Shown here piece after piece: positions 15,472 through 23,031 of a stretch of DNA of 36,898 nucleotides. Source of the stretch: Streptomyces sp. JHA26 (GTDB taxonomy: Bacteria > Actinomycetota > Actinomycetes > Streptomycetales > Streptomycetaceae); NCBI RefSeq assembly GCF_002005565.1, contig NZ_BDJC01000065.1:1-36898 (forward strand), read 5' to 3'. Position numbers and translations under genes: made by a program. Position 1 is the stretch's first letter. Each line of letters begins with the position of its first letter. The notes beneath the pieces are model-generated. The model was not told the origin of the DNA, searched no databases, and saw only the letters and a list, made by a program, of their open reading frames with translations.

Positions 15472-15939
15472 ATGAGCGAGCGACTGCAGCCGGGGGACCC
15501 GGCCCCCGCCTTCACCCTCCCGGACGCCGACGGCAACGAGGTGTCCCTGTCCGACCACAAGGGCCGCAAGGTCATCGTCTACTTCTACCCCGCGGCGCTT
15601 ACCCCGGGCTGCACGAAGCAGGCCTGCGACTTCACGGACAACCTGGAACTGCTGGCCGCCGCCGGCTACGACGTCATCGGCATCTCCCCCGACAAGCCGG
15701 AGAAGCTGGCCAAGTTCCGCGAGGCCGAGTCCCTCAAGGTCACCCTCCTCGCCGACCCCGACAAGAAGGTCCTCGACGCGTACGGCGCCTTCGGCGAGAA
15801 GAAGAACTACGGCAAGACCTACCTGGGCGTCATCCGCTCCACGATCGTGGTGGACGAGGAGGGCAAGGTCGAACACGCCCTGTACAACGTCCGCGCGACG
15901 GGCCACGTGGCCAAGATCATCAAGGACCTGGGCATCTGA
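15472..15939 (+). CDS. bcp: Thioredoxin-dependent thiol peroxidase (Bcp/PrxQ)
   Basis: This 155-residue atypical 2-Cys peroxiredoxin has its peroxidatic Cys47 and resolving Cys52 in TPGCTKQACDF, the BCP/PrxQ pattern with a five-residue spacing. It detoxifies H2O2 and organic peroxides in the cytosol using thioredoxin. GDPAPAFTLPDADG at the N-terminus and DKKVLDAYGAFGEKKNYGK in the middle are family hallmarks, and the length is standard. It appears leaderless. A strong terminator follows 15 nt after the stop. A bacterioferritin-comigratory protein, single-gene unit. Confidence 0.95.
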   Translation: MSERLQPGDPAPAFTLPDADGNEVSLSDHKGRKVIVYFYPAALTPGCTKQACDFTDNLELLAAAGYDVIGISPDKPEKLAKFREAESLKVTLLADPDKKVLDAYGAFGEKKNYGKTYLGVIRSTIVVDEEGKVEHALYNVRATGHVAKIIKDLGI

Positions 15940-15954
15940 CCCCGCCCAGCCTGC

Positions 15955-15992
15955 GGAACGGCCCGTACCGAATCACCGGTACGGGCCGTTCC
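15955..15992 (+). terminator. Strong terminator after bcp
   Basis: Perfect 16-bp stem GGAACGGCCCGTACCG / CGGTACGGGCCGTTCC with a 6-nt loop, followed by GATTTT. It isolates bcp from the downstream HNH cassette. Confidence 0.9.
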
Positions 15993-16073
15993 GATTTTCG
16001 CACGTGACCGTCCGATAACCGGTTCGTTACTCCGTACGAGACCGCGAACACGCGGCCGGGACGGAGGGGAAGC

Positions 16074-16694
16074 ATGGGGGTCAGGTACACCCGTGAGCTG
16101 CTCGAAGAGGCGGCTCGGGCGACAGCGAACTGGGACGACGCCGTACGCTGGTGCGGCGGAACGCCCACGCCCGGCAGCAGGCGCTACCTGCGCCAGAAAA
16201 TGGCCGAGGCAGGGGTGGACGTCGCACACTTTCCCACGCAGTGGACGCGCCACACGGAGGAAACGCTCCGCGAGGCCGTTGCCGCGTCGACCAGTGTCAA
16301 GGAAGTGCTACGCCACCTGGGCATCAACCCGGTGGGCGGCAACCACGCGCACATCAGCCGCCGTATCGCGACCCTGGGCATCGACACCTCCCACTTCACC
16401 CAGCGACCGCGAAGGCCCAAGAACTCGCACGGCGACCCCCTGACCCTTCGCACGCCACAAGACGGCAGGATCCCGGGAAGCCGGCTGCTGCCGCACCTGC
16501 TCCGGCTGGGAGTTCCGGAGAGCTGCGCCATGTGCGGCACCGGAACCGAGTGGAACGGCAAACCCCTCCGGCTGGAGGTCGACCACCTCGACGGCGCCTG
16601 GTGGGACAACCGCCCGGAGAACCTCCGGCTGCTCTGCCCCAACTGCCATGCCGTGACGGACACGTATCGAGGCCGCAGGCGCAGGGCCGCATGA
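16074..16694 (+). CDS. HNH endonuclease with two IDTSHF repeats (protein 1)
   Basis: This 206-residue protein has two tandem modules of about 50 residues (4-53 and 59-108), each running from Y/HT-x-E-x-L-x-E-A to a terminal (V/I)D-x-(A/S)HF. They look like helix-turn-helix DNA-binding repeats. The C-terminal zinc-finger HNH nuclease has C151-x2-C154, LEVDHLDG with His171, PENLRLL with Asn183, and C188-x2-C191-H192. It is predicted to be a DNA nuclease; the target is unknown. The ATG follows GGAGGGG. Codon use is visibly less G/C-biased than in neighbours, with a rare CTA at codon 79. The stop overlaps the next gene by ATGA. Confidence 0.85.
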   Translation: MGVRYTRELLEEAARATANWDDAVRWCGGTPTPGSRRYLRQKMAEAGVDVAHFPTQWTRHTEETLREAVAASTSVKEVLRHLGINPVGGNHAHISRRIATLGIDTSHFTQRPRRPKNSHGDPLTLRTPQDGRIPGSRLLPHLLRLGVPESCAMCGTGTEWNGKPLRLEVDHLDGAWWDNRPENLRLLCPNCHAVTDTYRGRRRRAA

Positions 16695-17557
16695 GCAGGC
16701 CGAGGTACACACGTGACGTGCTGACACGCACTGCAGCTGGGGCCACCAGCATGGTCGACCTGATGCGCAAGCTCGGAACGCCGATGGGAAGCGGCCCTCG
16801 CCGCTACCTCAGCAAGCGGCTACAGCACTATCGCATCGACACCTCGCACTTCCGTGAGGATCCACTGCCAGAGCGCGAACGACGCAGCTACCCGGAAGAA
16901 CTCCTCAGAGAAGCCGCCGCTCGTACGAACAGCATCAGGGAGATGCTGGAGTACATGGGGTTTCCCCCGCAGGACAGCCCGTACGGCCACATCAGGAAGA
17001 AGCTGGACCAGTTCGGGATCGACACCTCGCACTTCACCGGCGGACGCAGATACGGCCCCGGGCTTCTTCCCCGCGGCGAACTGGCGGCAGCGGTGGAGGC
17101 CGCCACGAGCGTGGCCGGAGTTCTCGCGGCCCTCGGCCGAAGCAACGGCGGTGCGGCTCGCACACTCGTGAAGCGCAGCATCGAAGCGTACGGCCTGTCG
17201 ACCGCCCACTTCACGGGACAGGGCCACTTTCGCGGCACGCGCTCCCCGAACCGCAAGTCGGCGGCCGACATTCTGGTCCGCCTCGCACCCGGATGCACCC
17301 GCACCAAGACGGCTCTGCTCAGGCGAGCCCTTGACGATCTCGACACAGCGCACATCTGCGGCGAGTGCGGCCTCGAAGGCACCTGGCAGGGCAAGCGGCT
17401 CGTCCTGGAGATCGATCACATCAACGGCGATCGTCTGGACAACCGCCGGGAGAACCTGCGCTACCTCTGCCCGTCCTGCCACAGTCAGACGACCACCTTC
17501 GCCAACCGGTCGCGCGATCGCCCGGTCCCACCGCAACGAGTCGCCGAGTACCAGTAA
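16691..17557 (+). CDS. HNH endonuclease with three IDTSHF repeats (protein 2)
   Basis: This 288-residue paralogue of the preceding gene has three of the same modules (about 5-54, 65-115 and 126-174), two ending IDTSHF and one LSTAHF. The HNH domain follows: C223-x2-C226, LEIDHINGD with His243, RRENLRYL with Asn255, and C260-x2-C263-H264. All metal and catalytic positions are intact, so both proteins look active. The start ATG overlaps the stop of protein 1, so the pair is translationally coupled. A rare CTA is codon 44. The TAA stop lies 9 nt before a tRNA gene, suggesting one transcript. Confidence 0.85.
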   Translation: MSRPRYTRDVLTRTAAGATSMVDLMRKLGTPMGSGPRRYLSKRLQHYRIDTSHFREDPLPERERRSYPEELLREAAARTNSIREMLEYMGFPPQDSPYGHIRKKLDQFGIDTSHFTGGRRYGPGLLPRGELAAAVEAATSVAGVLAALGRSNGGAARTLVKRSIEAYGLSTAHFTGQGHFRGTRSPNRKSAADILVRLAPGCTRTKTALLRRALDDLDTAHICGECGLEGTWQGKRLVLEIDHINGDRLDNRRENLRYLCPSCHSQTTTFANRSRDRPVPPQRVAEYQ

Positions 17558-17566
17558 GCTGTGCCT

Positions 17567-17643
17567 GGGGCCGTAGCCCAATTTCGGCAGGAGGCACCAC
17601 TTTTAGGTAGTGGACAGTGCGAGTTCGAATCTCGTCGGCCCCA
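17567..17643 (+). tRNA. Class I tRNA with anticodon UAG (nominal Leu, identity uncertain)
   Basis: The cloverleaf is complete: acceptor GGGGCCG/CGGCCCC (7 bp), T8 A9, D-stem GCC/GGC with a C13-A22 mismatch and GG in the D-loop, anticodon stem CCACT/AGTGG, and loop TTTAGGT with anticodon TAG at 17604-17606. The variable region is 5 nt (ACAGT), the T-stem GCGAG/CTCGT and the T-loop TTCGAAT. The discriminator is A; CCA is not encoded. UAG reads CUA, a leucine codon, but bacterial tRNA-Leu is class II with a long variable arm, which this lacks. So the amino acid it carries is open. U33 and G37 are present, as expected for a working tRNA. It lies 9 nt after the HNH2 stop. Confidence 0.8.
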
Positions 17644-17648
17644 CCTTC

Positions 17649-17679
17649 AGGGCGCGGCTCCCGCCAAGAGCCGCGCCCT
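17649..17679 (+). terminator. Terminator of the HNH-tRNA cassette
   Basis: 12-bp perfect stem AGGGCGCGGCTC / GAGCCGCGCCCT with a 7-nt loop, 5 nt after the tRNA, between it and the convergent rdgB gene. Confidence 0.85.
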
Positions 17680-17703
17680 TCCGGCATCTTCGGGCCTCTG
17701 GTC

Positions 17704-18306
17704 TCAGCCCAACAGCTCCCGCACCACCGGCACCAGGGCCCTGAACGCCTTCCCCCGGTGGCTGATCGCGTTCTTCTCCTCCGGGGTCAGTTCCGCGCAG
17801 GTGCGGGTCTCGCCGTCCGGCTGGAGGATCGGGTCGTAGCCGAAGCCGCCCGTGCCGGCGGGGGCGTGGCGGAGGGTGCCGCGGAGTTGGCCCTCGACCA
17901 CGCGTTCCGTGCCGTCGGGCAGGGCCAGGGCCGCCGCGCAGGCGAAGTGGGCGCCCCGGTGCTCGTCGGCGATGTCGCCGATCTGGGCGAGGAGGAGGTC
18001 GAGGTTGGCCTTGTCGTCGCCGTGGGTGCCGGCCCAGCGGGCGGAGAAGATGCCGGGAGCGCCGCCCAGGACGTCGACGCAGAGGCCGGAGTCGTCGGCG
18101 ACGGCGGGGAGGCCGGTGGCCCGGGCGAGGGCGTGGGCCTTGAGGAGGGCGTTCTCGGCGAAGGTGACGCCGGTTTCCCTGACGTCGGGGATGTCCGGGT
18201 AGGCGTCCGCGCCGACGAGGTCGTGGGGCAGGCCGGCGTCGGCGAGGATGGCCCTGAGTTCGGTGATCTTCCCGGCGTTGCGGGTGGCGAGGATGAGGCG
18301 GGTCAT
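17704..18306 (-). CDS. rdgB: RdgB/HAM1 non-canonical purine NTP pyrophosphatase
   Basis: This 200-residue dITP/XTP pyrophosphatase removes deaminated purine nucleotides before they enter DNA or RNA. Family motifs: LATRNAGKITEL (residues 6-17), TFAENALLKA (48-57), ADDSGLCVDVLGGAPGIFSARWAG (substrate pocket and metal Asp, around 70), GFGYDPIL (about 153-160) and SHRGKA near the C-terminus. The length is typical. It is immediately downstream of rph in many actinobacteria, including M. tuberculosis Rv1340-Rv1341; here a lipoprotein gene lies between. It has its own likely leaderless promoter. Confidence 0.95.
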   Translation of the reverse strand: MTRLILATRNAGKITELRAILADAGLPHDLVGADAYPDIPDVRETGVTFAENALLKAHALARATGLPAVADDSGLCVDVLGGAPGIFSARWAGTHGDDKANLDLLLAQIGDIADEHRGAHFACAAALALPDGTERVVEGQLRGTLRHAPAGTGGFGYDPILQPDGETRTCAELTPEEKNAISHRGKAFRALVPVVRELLG

Positions 18307-18314
18307 GGAGGTCA

Positions 18315-18320
18315 GTATTA
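18315..18320 (-). promoter_or_regulatory. Probable -10 element of rdgB
   Basis: TAATAC read on the minus strand, 8 nt before the rdgB ATG. No ribosome-binding site lies between, so a leaderless or 1-2-nt leader transcript is likely. Confidence 0.5.
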
Positions 18321-18352
18321 CGGACCCCCGCCCGGTCTGATCGGGCCCTCCC

Positions 18353-18760
18353 CTACGGCGTGCAGACCTTCGTCAGTTCGCCGGCCGCGTCGGTGACGGG
18401 GCTGATGTCGGGGGTGTTGTCGCCGTTCTTGACGGCGGTGCGGATGTTGTCGACGGCCTTGCCGAGGTCTTCGACCGCTTTGTCGACGTCGGCGTCGTCG
18501 GTGCGGTCGCCGATCTTGTCGAGGTTCTTGTCTATGGAGTCGAGGGATTCCTCGAGCTGGGTGGGGTCGTTGGAGGTGTTCTCCACGGCCTGTTGGAGGG
18601 CGGTGACGCTGTCGGCTATGGCGTCGGCGGTCTGGACGCAGTCGAGTGCCTTGTCGACGGCGTCGCAGCCGGTGGTCAGGCCCATGGTCAGGGCGGCGGT
18701 CGCCAGGGCTGCGGCGGCGTATGCGGTGCGGCGACGGCGGCTGCGTCGGGTCGCGGCCAT
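18353..18760 (-). CDS. Putative lipoprotein, coiled-coil
   Basis: This 135-residue protein has a basic n-region (MAATRRSRRRRT), a hydrophobic stretch and a lipobox-like LTTGC (Cys32), so it is a probable lipoprotein. The twin Arg run could also suit Tat export. The mature part is an acidic, Asp/Asn/Val-rich helix pattern (TQLEESLDSIDKNLDKIGD, AVEDLGKAVDNIRTAV) suggesting coiled coils. No enzymatic family is recognised. It sits between rph and rdgB on the same strand, an insertion relative to the M. tuberculosis order. Confidence 0.72.
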   Translation of the reverse strand: MAATRRSRRRRTAYAAAALATAALTMGLTTGCDAVDKALDCVQTADAIADSVTALQQAVENTSNDPTQLEESLDSIDKNLDKIGDRTDDADVDKAVEDLGKAVDNIRTAVKNGDNTPDISPVTDAAGELTKVCTP

Positions 18761-18815
18761 GGGTCTCGGTCCTCCCCTTGGGTCAGGGCCGGGTGGCCCG
18801 TGTGGCGTGTCGTGC

Positions 18816-18845
18816 CGGGCGTACGGCGGTGGAGCCGTACGCCCG
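18816..18845 (-). terminator. Terminator downstream of rph
   Basis: Perfect 12-bp stem CGGGCGTACGGC / GCCGTACGCCCG with loop GGTGGA, between rph and the lipoprotein gene. Confidence 0.7.
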
Positions 18846-18911
18846 TACTGCCCAAGACGCGGCGGCGGGTGGTCGAGTTGCGTGCCGGGCGTCCTTTTCT
18901 TGGCGTCCTCT

Positions 18912-19649
<738 letters not shown>

Positions 19650-19656
19650 GCGGGTG

Positions 19657-19662
19657 AGCCTA
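19657..19662 (-). promoter_or_regulatory. Probable -10 element of rph (leaderless)
   Basis: TAGGCT on the minus strand followed by 7 nt and the rph ATG, with no ribosome-binding site. The upstream -35 is unclear. Confidence 0.45.
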
Positions 19663-19675
19663 GCGGCCCGTGGGG

Positions 19676-19708
19676 AAGGGGCCTGTCCCGCCGTGGGAGA
19701 GGCCCCTT
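19676..19708 (-). terminator. Terminator downstream of nagF
   Basis: Stem AAGGGGCC / GGCCCCTT with an inner TCCC/GGGA extension. A second imperfect hairpin at 19710-19731 (CCGGTTCACC / GGTGAGCCGG) lies just after the nagF stop. Together they separate nagF from the rph promoter. Confidence 0.65.
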
Positions 19709-19734
19709 GCCGGTTCACCGGGGTGAGCCGGTGG

Positions 19735-19968
19735 TCACATCATGTCTTCGATCTCCGCGGCGATCGGGTCGGCGTCGGTGCCGATGACGACCTGGATGGC
19801 GGTGCCCATCTTGACGACGCCGTGGGCGCCGGCGGCCTTGAGGGCGGCCTCGTCGACCAGGGCGGGGTCGTTGACCTCGGTGCGGAGGCGGGTGATGCAG
19901 CCTTCGATCTCGTCGATGTTGTCGATGCCGCCGAGGCCGGCGACGATCTTCTCAGCCTTGCTGGCCAT
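19735..19968 (-). CDS. nagF: PTS N-acetylglucosamine EIIB component NagF
   Basis: This 77-residue stand-alone glucose-family EIIB domain has its phosphorylated Cys24 in the motif IEGCITRLR, followed by TEVNDPALVDEAALKAAGAHGVV and a QVVIGTDADPIAAEI ending. It relays phosphate from the general PTS proteins to the EIIC permeases. In Streptomyces coelicolor the EIIB NagF and the EIIC NagE2 together take up N-acetylglucosamine. The ATG at 19968 has GGAGAAGGAAC upstream. It is divergent from nagE1, sharing a single dre operator, so DasR should repress both until glucosamine-6-phosphate accumulates. Confidence 0.93.
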   Translation of the reverse strand: MASKAEKIVAGLGGIDNIDEIEGCITRLRTEVNDPALVDEAALKAAGAHGVVKMGTAIQVVIGTDADPIAAEIEDMM

Positions 19969-20085
19969 GTTCCTTCTCCCTGGTCCGAACCGCTTTGTCG
20001 CAGTAACCCACAGTCGGCCCATCTGCGCGAGCGGTCATGCGGTGTGTACCGAATGATGGCGTCACGACAGCGGAACCGTCCCACG

Positions 20086-20101
20086 ACTGGTCTACACCAG
20101 T
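20086..20101. promoter_or_regulatory. DasR operator (dre) between nagF and nagE1
   Basis: ACTGGTCTACACCAGT, a near-perfect 16-bp palindrome matching the DasR-responsive element. It lies 26 bp before the nagE1 ATG and 118 bp before nagF, so it can control both divergent genes. Confidence 0.92.
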
Positions 20102-20126
20102 GTACCGGCGACCGGATGGAGGCCGG

Positions 20127-21422
20127 ATGAGTGCCGACAGTGCGGTCAGTCCTGCGCGTGCCCGTTGGAACAAGGGGTTCCAGGGGTTGCAGAAGATGGG
20201 CCGCAGTCTGCAGCTTCCCATCGCGGTGCTGCCCGCCGCGGGCATTCTCAACCGGCTGGGGCAGCCGGACGTGTTCGGGGACGAGGGTCTGGGCTGGACG
20301 AACGTCTCGAAGGTGATGACGGGGGCGGGTGGTGCCCTGCTGGACGGGTCGCTGGGGCTGCCGCTGTTGTTCTGCGTGGGTGTGGCCATCGGGATGGCGA
20401 AGAAGGCGGACGGTTCGACGGCGCTGGCGGCGGTGGTGGGGTTCCTCGTCTACTACAACGTGCTGCGGCAGTTCCCGGAGGACTGTCCGGAGGGGTCGAA
20501 GGTGGTCCCGCAGATCGGCTGCCAGGTGGCCGACGGTCCGGGCGAGGTGACCGCGTTCGTGTTCCAGAATCCGGGGGTGTTCGGCGGCATCGTGATGGGG
20601 CTGTTGTCGGCGTACTTCTGGCAGCGGTTCCACCGGACGAGGCTGGTGGACTGGCTGGGCTTCTTCAACGGCCGTCGGCTGGTGCCGATCATCATGGCGT
20701 TCGTGGCGATCGTGTTCGCGGCGCTGTGCCTGTGGGTGTGGCCGCCGATCGGGGACGCGCTGGAGGGCTTCAGCGACTGGTTGAACGGGATCGGCGCGTG
20801 GGGTGCGGGGGTGTTCGGGCTGGCGAACCGGGCGTTGCTGGTGATCGGGCTGCATCAGTTCCTGAACGTGCCGATGTGGTTCCAGTTCGGCAGTTTCACG
20901 AAGCCGGACGGCACGGTGGTGCACGGTGACATCAACATGTTCCTCGCCGGGGATCCGGACGCGGGTCAGTTCACGTCGGGGTTCTTCCCGATCATGATGT
21001 TCGCGCTGCCGGCCGCCGCGCTGGCGATGACGCACTGCGCGAAGCCGCACCGCCGCAAGGAGGTGGGCGGTCTGATGCTGTCGGTGGCGCTGACGTCGTT
21101 CGTGACGGGCATCACCGAGCCGCTGGAGTACTCGTTCCTGTTCATCGCGCCAGCGCTGTACGCGGTGCACGCGGTGCTGACGGGTGTGTCGATGGCGGTG
21201 ACGTGGGCGCTGGGGGTGCACGACGGGTTCGGTTTCTCGGCGGGGCTGATCGACTACGTCATCAACTGGAAGCTGGCGACCCGGCCGTGGCTGATCGTTC
21301 CGATCGGCCTGTGCTTCGCGGTCGTCTACTACGCGGTGTTCCGGTTCGCGATCACGAGGTTCGATCTGAGGACGCCGGGGCGGGAGCCGGAGGAGGAGGT
21401 CGAGGACGTCACCAAGGTGTAG
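20127..21422 (+). CDS. nagE1: PTS N-acetylglucosamine-family EIIC permease NagE1
   Basis: This 431-residue polytopic EIIC of the glucose/GlcNAc PTS family starts KMGRSLQLPIAVLPAAGIL and has the family signature GITEPLEYSF (residues around 331-340). Other conserved blocks are KKADGSTALAAVVG, the WF/Q-rich loop HQFLNVPMWFQFG and the GFFPIMMFALPAAA stretch. It carries no EIIA or EIIB domain, so NagF must phosphorylate its substrate. In S. coelicolor nagE2, not nagE1, is needed for GlcNAc uptake; the NagE1 substrate is less clear. The ATG has GGAGG 5 nt upstream. A terminator separates it from nagE2. Confidence 0.93.
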   Translation: MSADSAVSPARARWNKGFQGLQKMGRSLQLPIAVLPAAGILNRLGQPDVFGDEGLGWTNVSKVMTGAGGALLDGSLGLPLLFCVGVAIGMAKKADGSTALAAVVGFLVYYNVLRQFPEDCPEGSKVVPQIGCQVADGPGEVTAFVFQNPGVFGGIVMGLLSAYFWQRFHRTRLVDWLGFFNGRRLVPIIMAFVAIVFAALCLWVWPPIGDALEGFSDWLNGIGAWGAGVFGLANRALLVIGLHQFLNVPMWFQFGSFTKPDGTVVHGDINMFLAGDPDAGQFTSGFFPIMMFALPAAALAMTHCAKPHRRKEVGGLMLSVALTSFVTGITEPLEYSFLFIAPALYAVHAVLTGVSMAVTWALGVHDGFGFSAGLIDYVINWKLATRPWLIVPIGLCFAVVYYAVFRFAITRFDLRTPGREPEEEVEDVTKV

Positions 21423-21451
21423 GCGTCACGTACTCTGGGTGGGTGGTCTCG

Positions 21452-21486
21452 CGAAGGCCCCCGGGCTTCCGGCCCGGGGGCCTTCG
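21452..21486 (+). terminator. Terminator after nagE1
   Basis: Perfect 15-bp stem CGAAGGCCCCCGGGC / GCCCGGGGGCCTTCG with a 5-nt loop. Confidence 0.88.
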
Positions 21487-21600
21487 GCGCGCTCCCGAGG
21501 GGGTCCGGCCGGGGTGTGGTGCGGGGTCCTCGACCGGTACTACGCGTAGTGCCGCGGTAGCGGATCCGCGGGTTCCTTACGCGGCCTTCATCGTGCTACA

Positions 21601-21633
21601 ACAGGTCTACACCACTAAGTGGTTTAGACCTGC
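21601..21633. promoter_or_regulatory. Twin DasR operators (dre) upstream of nagE2
   Basis: Two dre half-consensus elements abut: ACAGGTCTACACCACT (21601-21616) and AGTGGTTTAGACCTGC (21618-21633). Together 21602-21632 is an inverted repeat of two 15-bp arms with one mismatch around a single A. It lies 64 bp before the nagE2 start, fitting strong DasR repression. Confidence 0.88.
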
Positions 21634-21697
21634 GACGACGCCGTCCTCATCCTTCCCGTGCAACCGGGCGGCGCGCCCCGTCCCCCTGGAGGATGTT

Positions 21698-22963
21698 GTG
21701 ACCACGCCCAGCGCCGCGCCCGCGGCAGAGAAGAAGAAGGGCGCCGGTGTGATGGCTGTGCTGCAGCGCATCGGCCGCAGCCTGATGCTGCCGGTCGCGG
21801 TGCTGCCCGCCGCCGCCCTGCTGGTGCGCCTCGGCAACACCGACATGCTGGGCCGCCCGGAGTTCCCCACGTTCCTGACGAAGATCGCCGGGTTCATGGC
21901 TGCGGGCGGCAACGCCATCCTCGACAACATGGCGTTGCTGTTCGCGGTGGGCATCGCCATCGGCTTCGCCAAGAAGTCGGACGGCTCCACGGCGCTCGCG
22001 GCGGTGGTCGGCTACCTGGTCTTCAAGAACGTGCTGGCCACGTTCACCGACAAGAACCTCCCGCAGGTGGCGAAGGTCGTCGACGGCAAGGTCGTCATGA
22101 CGGACGCGCCCGTGGACGCCAAGGTCCTCGGCGGTGTGGTGATGGGCCTCGTGGTGGCGCTGCTCTACCAGCGCTTCTACCGGACCAAGCTGCCCGACTG
22201 GGCGGGCTTCTTCGGCGGGCGCCGGCTGGTCCCGATCCTGTCGGCCTTCGCGGGCCTGGTCCTCGGCATCGTCTTCGGTTACATCTGGCCGGTGCTCGGC
22301 ACGGCCCTGCACAACTTCGGTGAGTGGCTGGTCGGCTCCGGTGCCGTCGGCGCGGGCATCTTCGGTGTCGCCAACCGCGCGCTGATCCCGATCGGCATGC
22401 ACCACCTGCTGAACTCCTTCCCGTGGTTCCAGGCGGGCTCGTACGAGGGCAAGAGCGGCGACATCGCCCGCTTCCTGGCCGGTGACCCGACCGCGGGCCA
22501 GTTCATGACGGGCTTCTTCCCGATCATGATGTTCGCGCTGCCGGCCGCCTGCCTGGCGATCGTTCACTGTGCGCGCCCCGAGCGTCGCAAGGTCGTGGGC
22601 GGCATGATGTTCTCGCTCGCGCTGACCTCGTTCGTCACCGGTGTGACCGAGCCGATCGAGTTCACCTTCATGTTCATCGCGCCGGTGCTGTACGCCATCC
22701 ACGCGGTGCTCACCGGCATCTCGATGGCGCTGACCTGGGCGCTGGGCATGAAGGACGGCTTCGGCTTCTCGGCCGGCGCGGTCGACTTCTTCCTGAACCT
22801 GGGCATCGCGAACAACCCGTGGGGCCTGGCCCTGGTGGGGTTGTGCTTCGCGGCGGTCTACTACGTGGTCTTCCGGTTCGCGATCACGAAGTTCAACCTG
22901 CCGACGCCCGGCCGTGAGTCGGACGAGGAGCTGGCCGAGCTGCAGAAGGCGGAGGGCAAGTAG
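21698..22963 (+). CDS. nagE2: PTS N-acetylglucosamine EIIC permease NagE2
   Basis: This 421-residue EIIC protein is about half identical by eye to NagE1, with GVTEPIEFTF as the family signature and conserved KKSDGSTALAAVVG, HHLLNSFPWFQ and GFFPIMMFALPAA blocks. It is the principal GlcNAc transporter in S. coelicolor and feeds the signal that releases DasR. The GTG at 21698 was chosen because GGAGG lies 5 nt upstream; an ATG inside that spacer is out of frame. It has its own promoter region with twin dre sites, and a terminator after it. Confidence 0.94.
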   Translation: MTTPSAAPAAEKKKGAGVMAVLQRIGRSLMLPVAVLPAAALLVRLGNTDMLGRPEFPTFLTKIAGFMAAGGNAILDNMALLFAVGIAIGFAKKSDGSTALAAVVGYLVFKNVLATFTDKNLPQVAKVVDGKVVMTDAPVDAKVLGGVVMGLVVALLYQRFYRTKLPDWAGFFGGRRLVPILSAFAGLVLGIVFGYIWPVLGTALHNFGEWLVGSGAVGAGIFGVANRALIPIGMHHLLNSFPWFQAGSYEGKSGDIARFLAGDPTAGQFMTGFFPIMMFALPAACLAIVHCARPERRKVVGGMMFSLALTSFVTGVTEPIEFTFMFIAPVLYAIHAVLTGISMALTWALGMKDGFGFSAGAVDFFLNLGIANNPWGLALVGLCFAAVYYVVFRFAITKFNLPTPGRESDEELAELQKAEGK

Positions 22964-22981
22964 CCCGTACGCACGTCGCAC

Positions 22982-23020
22982 GGAGGCGGGGCCCGGTCAC
23001 CTGGACCGGGCCCCGCCTCC
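22982..23020. terminator. Bidirectional terminator between nagE2 and the metallo-hydrolase gene
   Basis: Perfect 17-bp stem starting GGAGGCGGGGCCCGGTC with a 5-nt loop ACCTG, followed by GTCGTCGTT, between convergent genes. Confidence 0.9.
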
Positions 23021-23031
23021 GTCGTCGTTCG

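Noticed and set aside
17567..17643. tRNA as an amber suppressor or as bldA
   Set aside because: Anticodon UAG reads CUA, not UAG; an amber suppressor would need CUA as anticodon. bldA needs UAA. So neither fits.
17567..17700. tRNA 3' end as an integration (attB) site
   Set aside because: No direct repeat of the tRNA 3' end and no integrase gene were found in the window.
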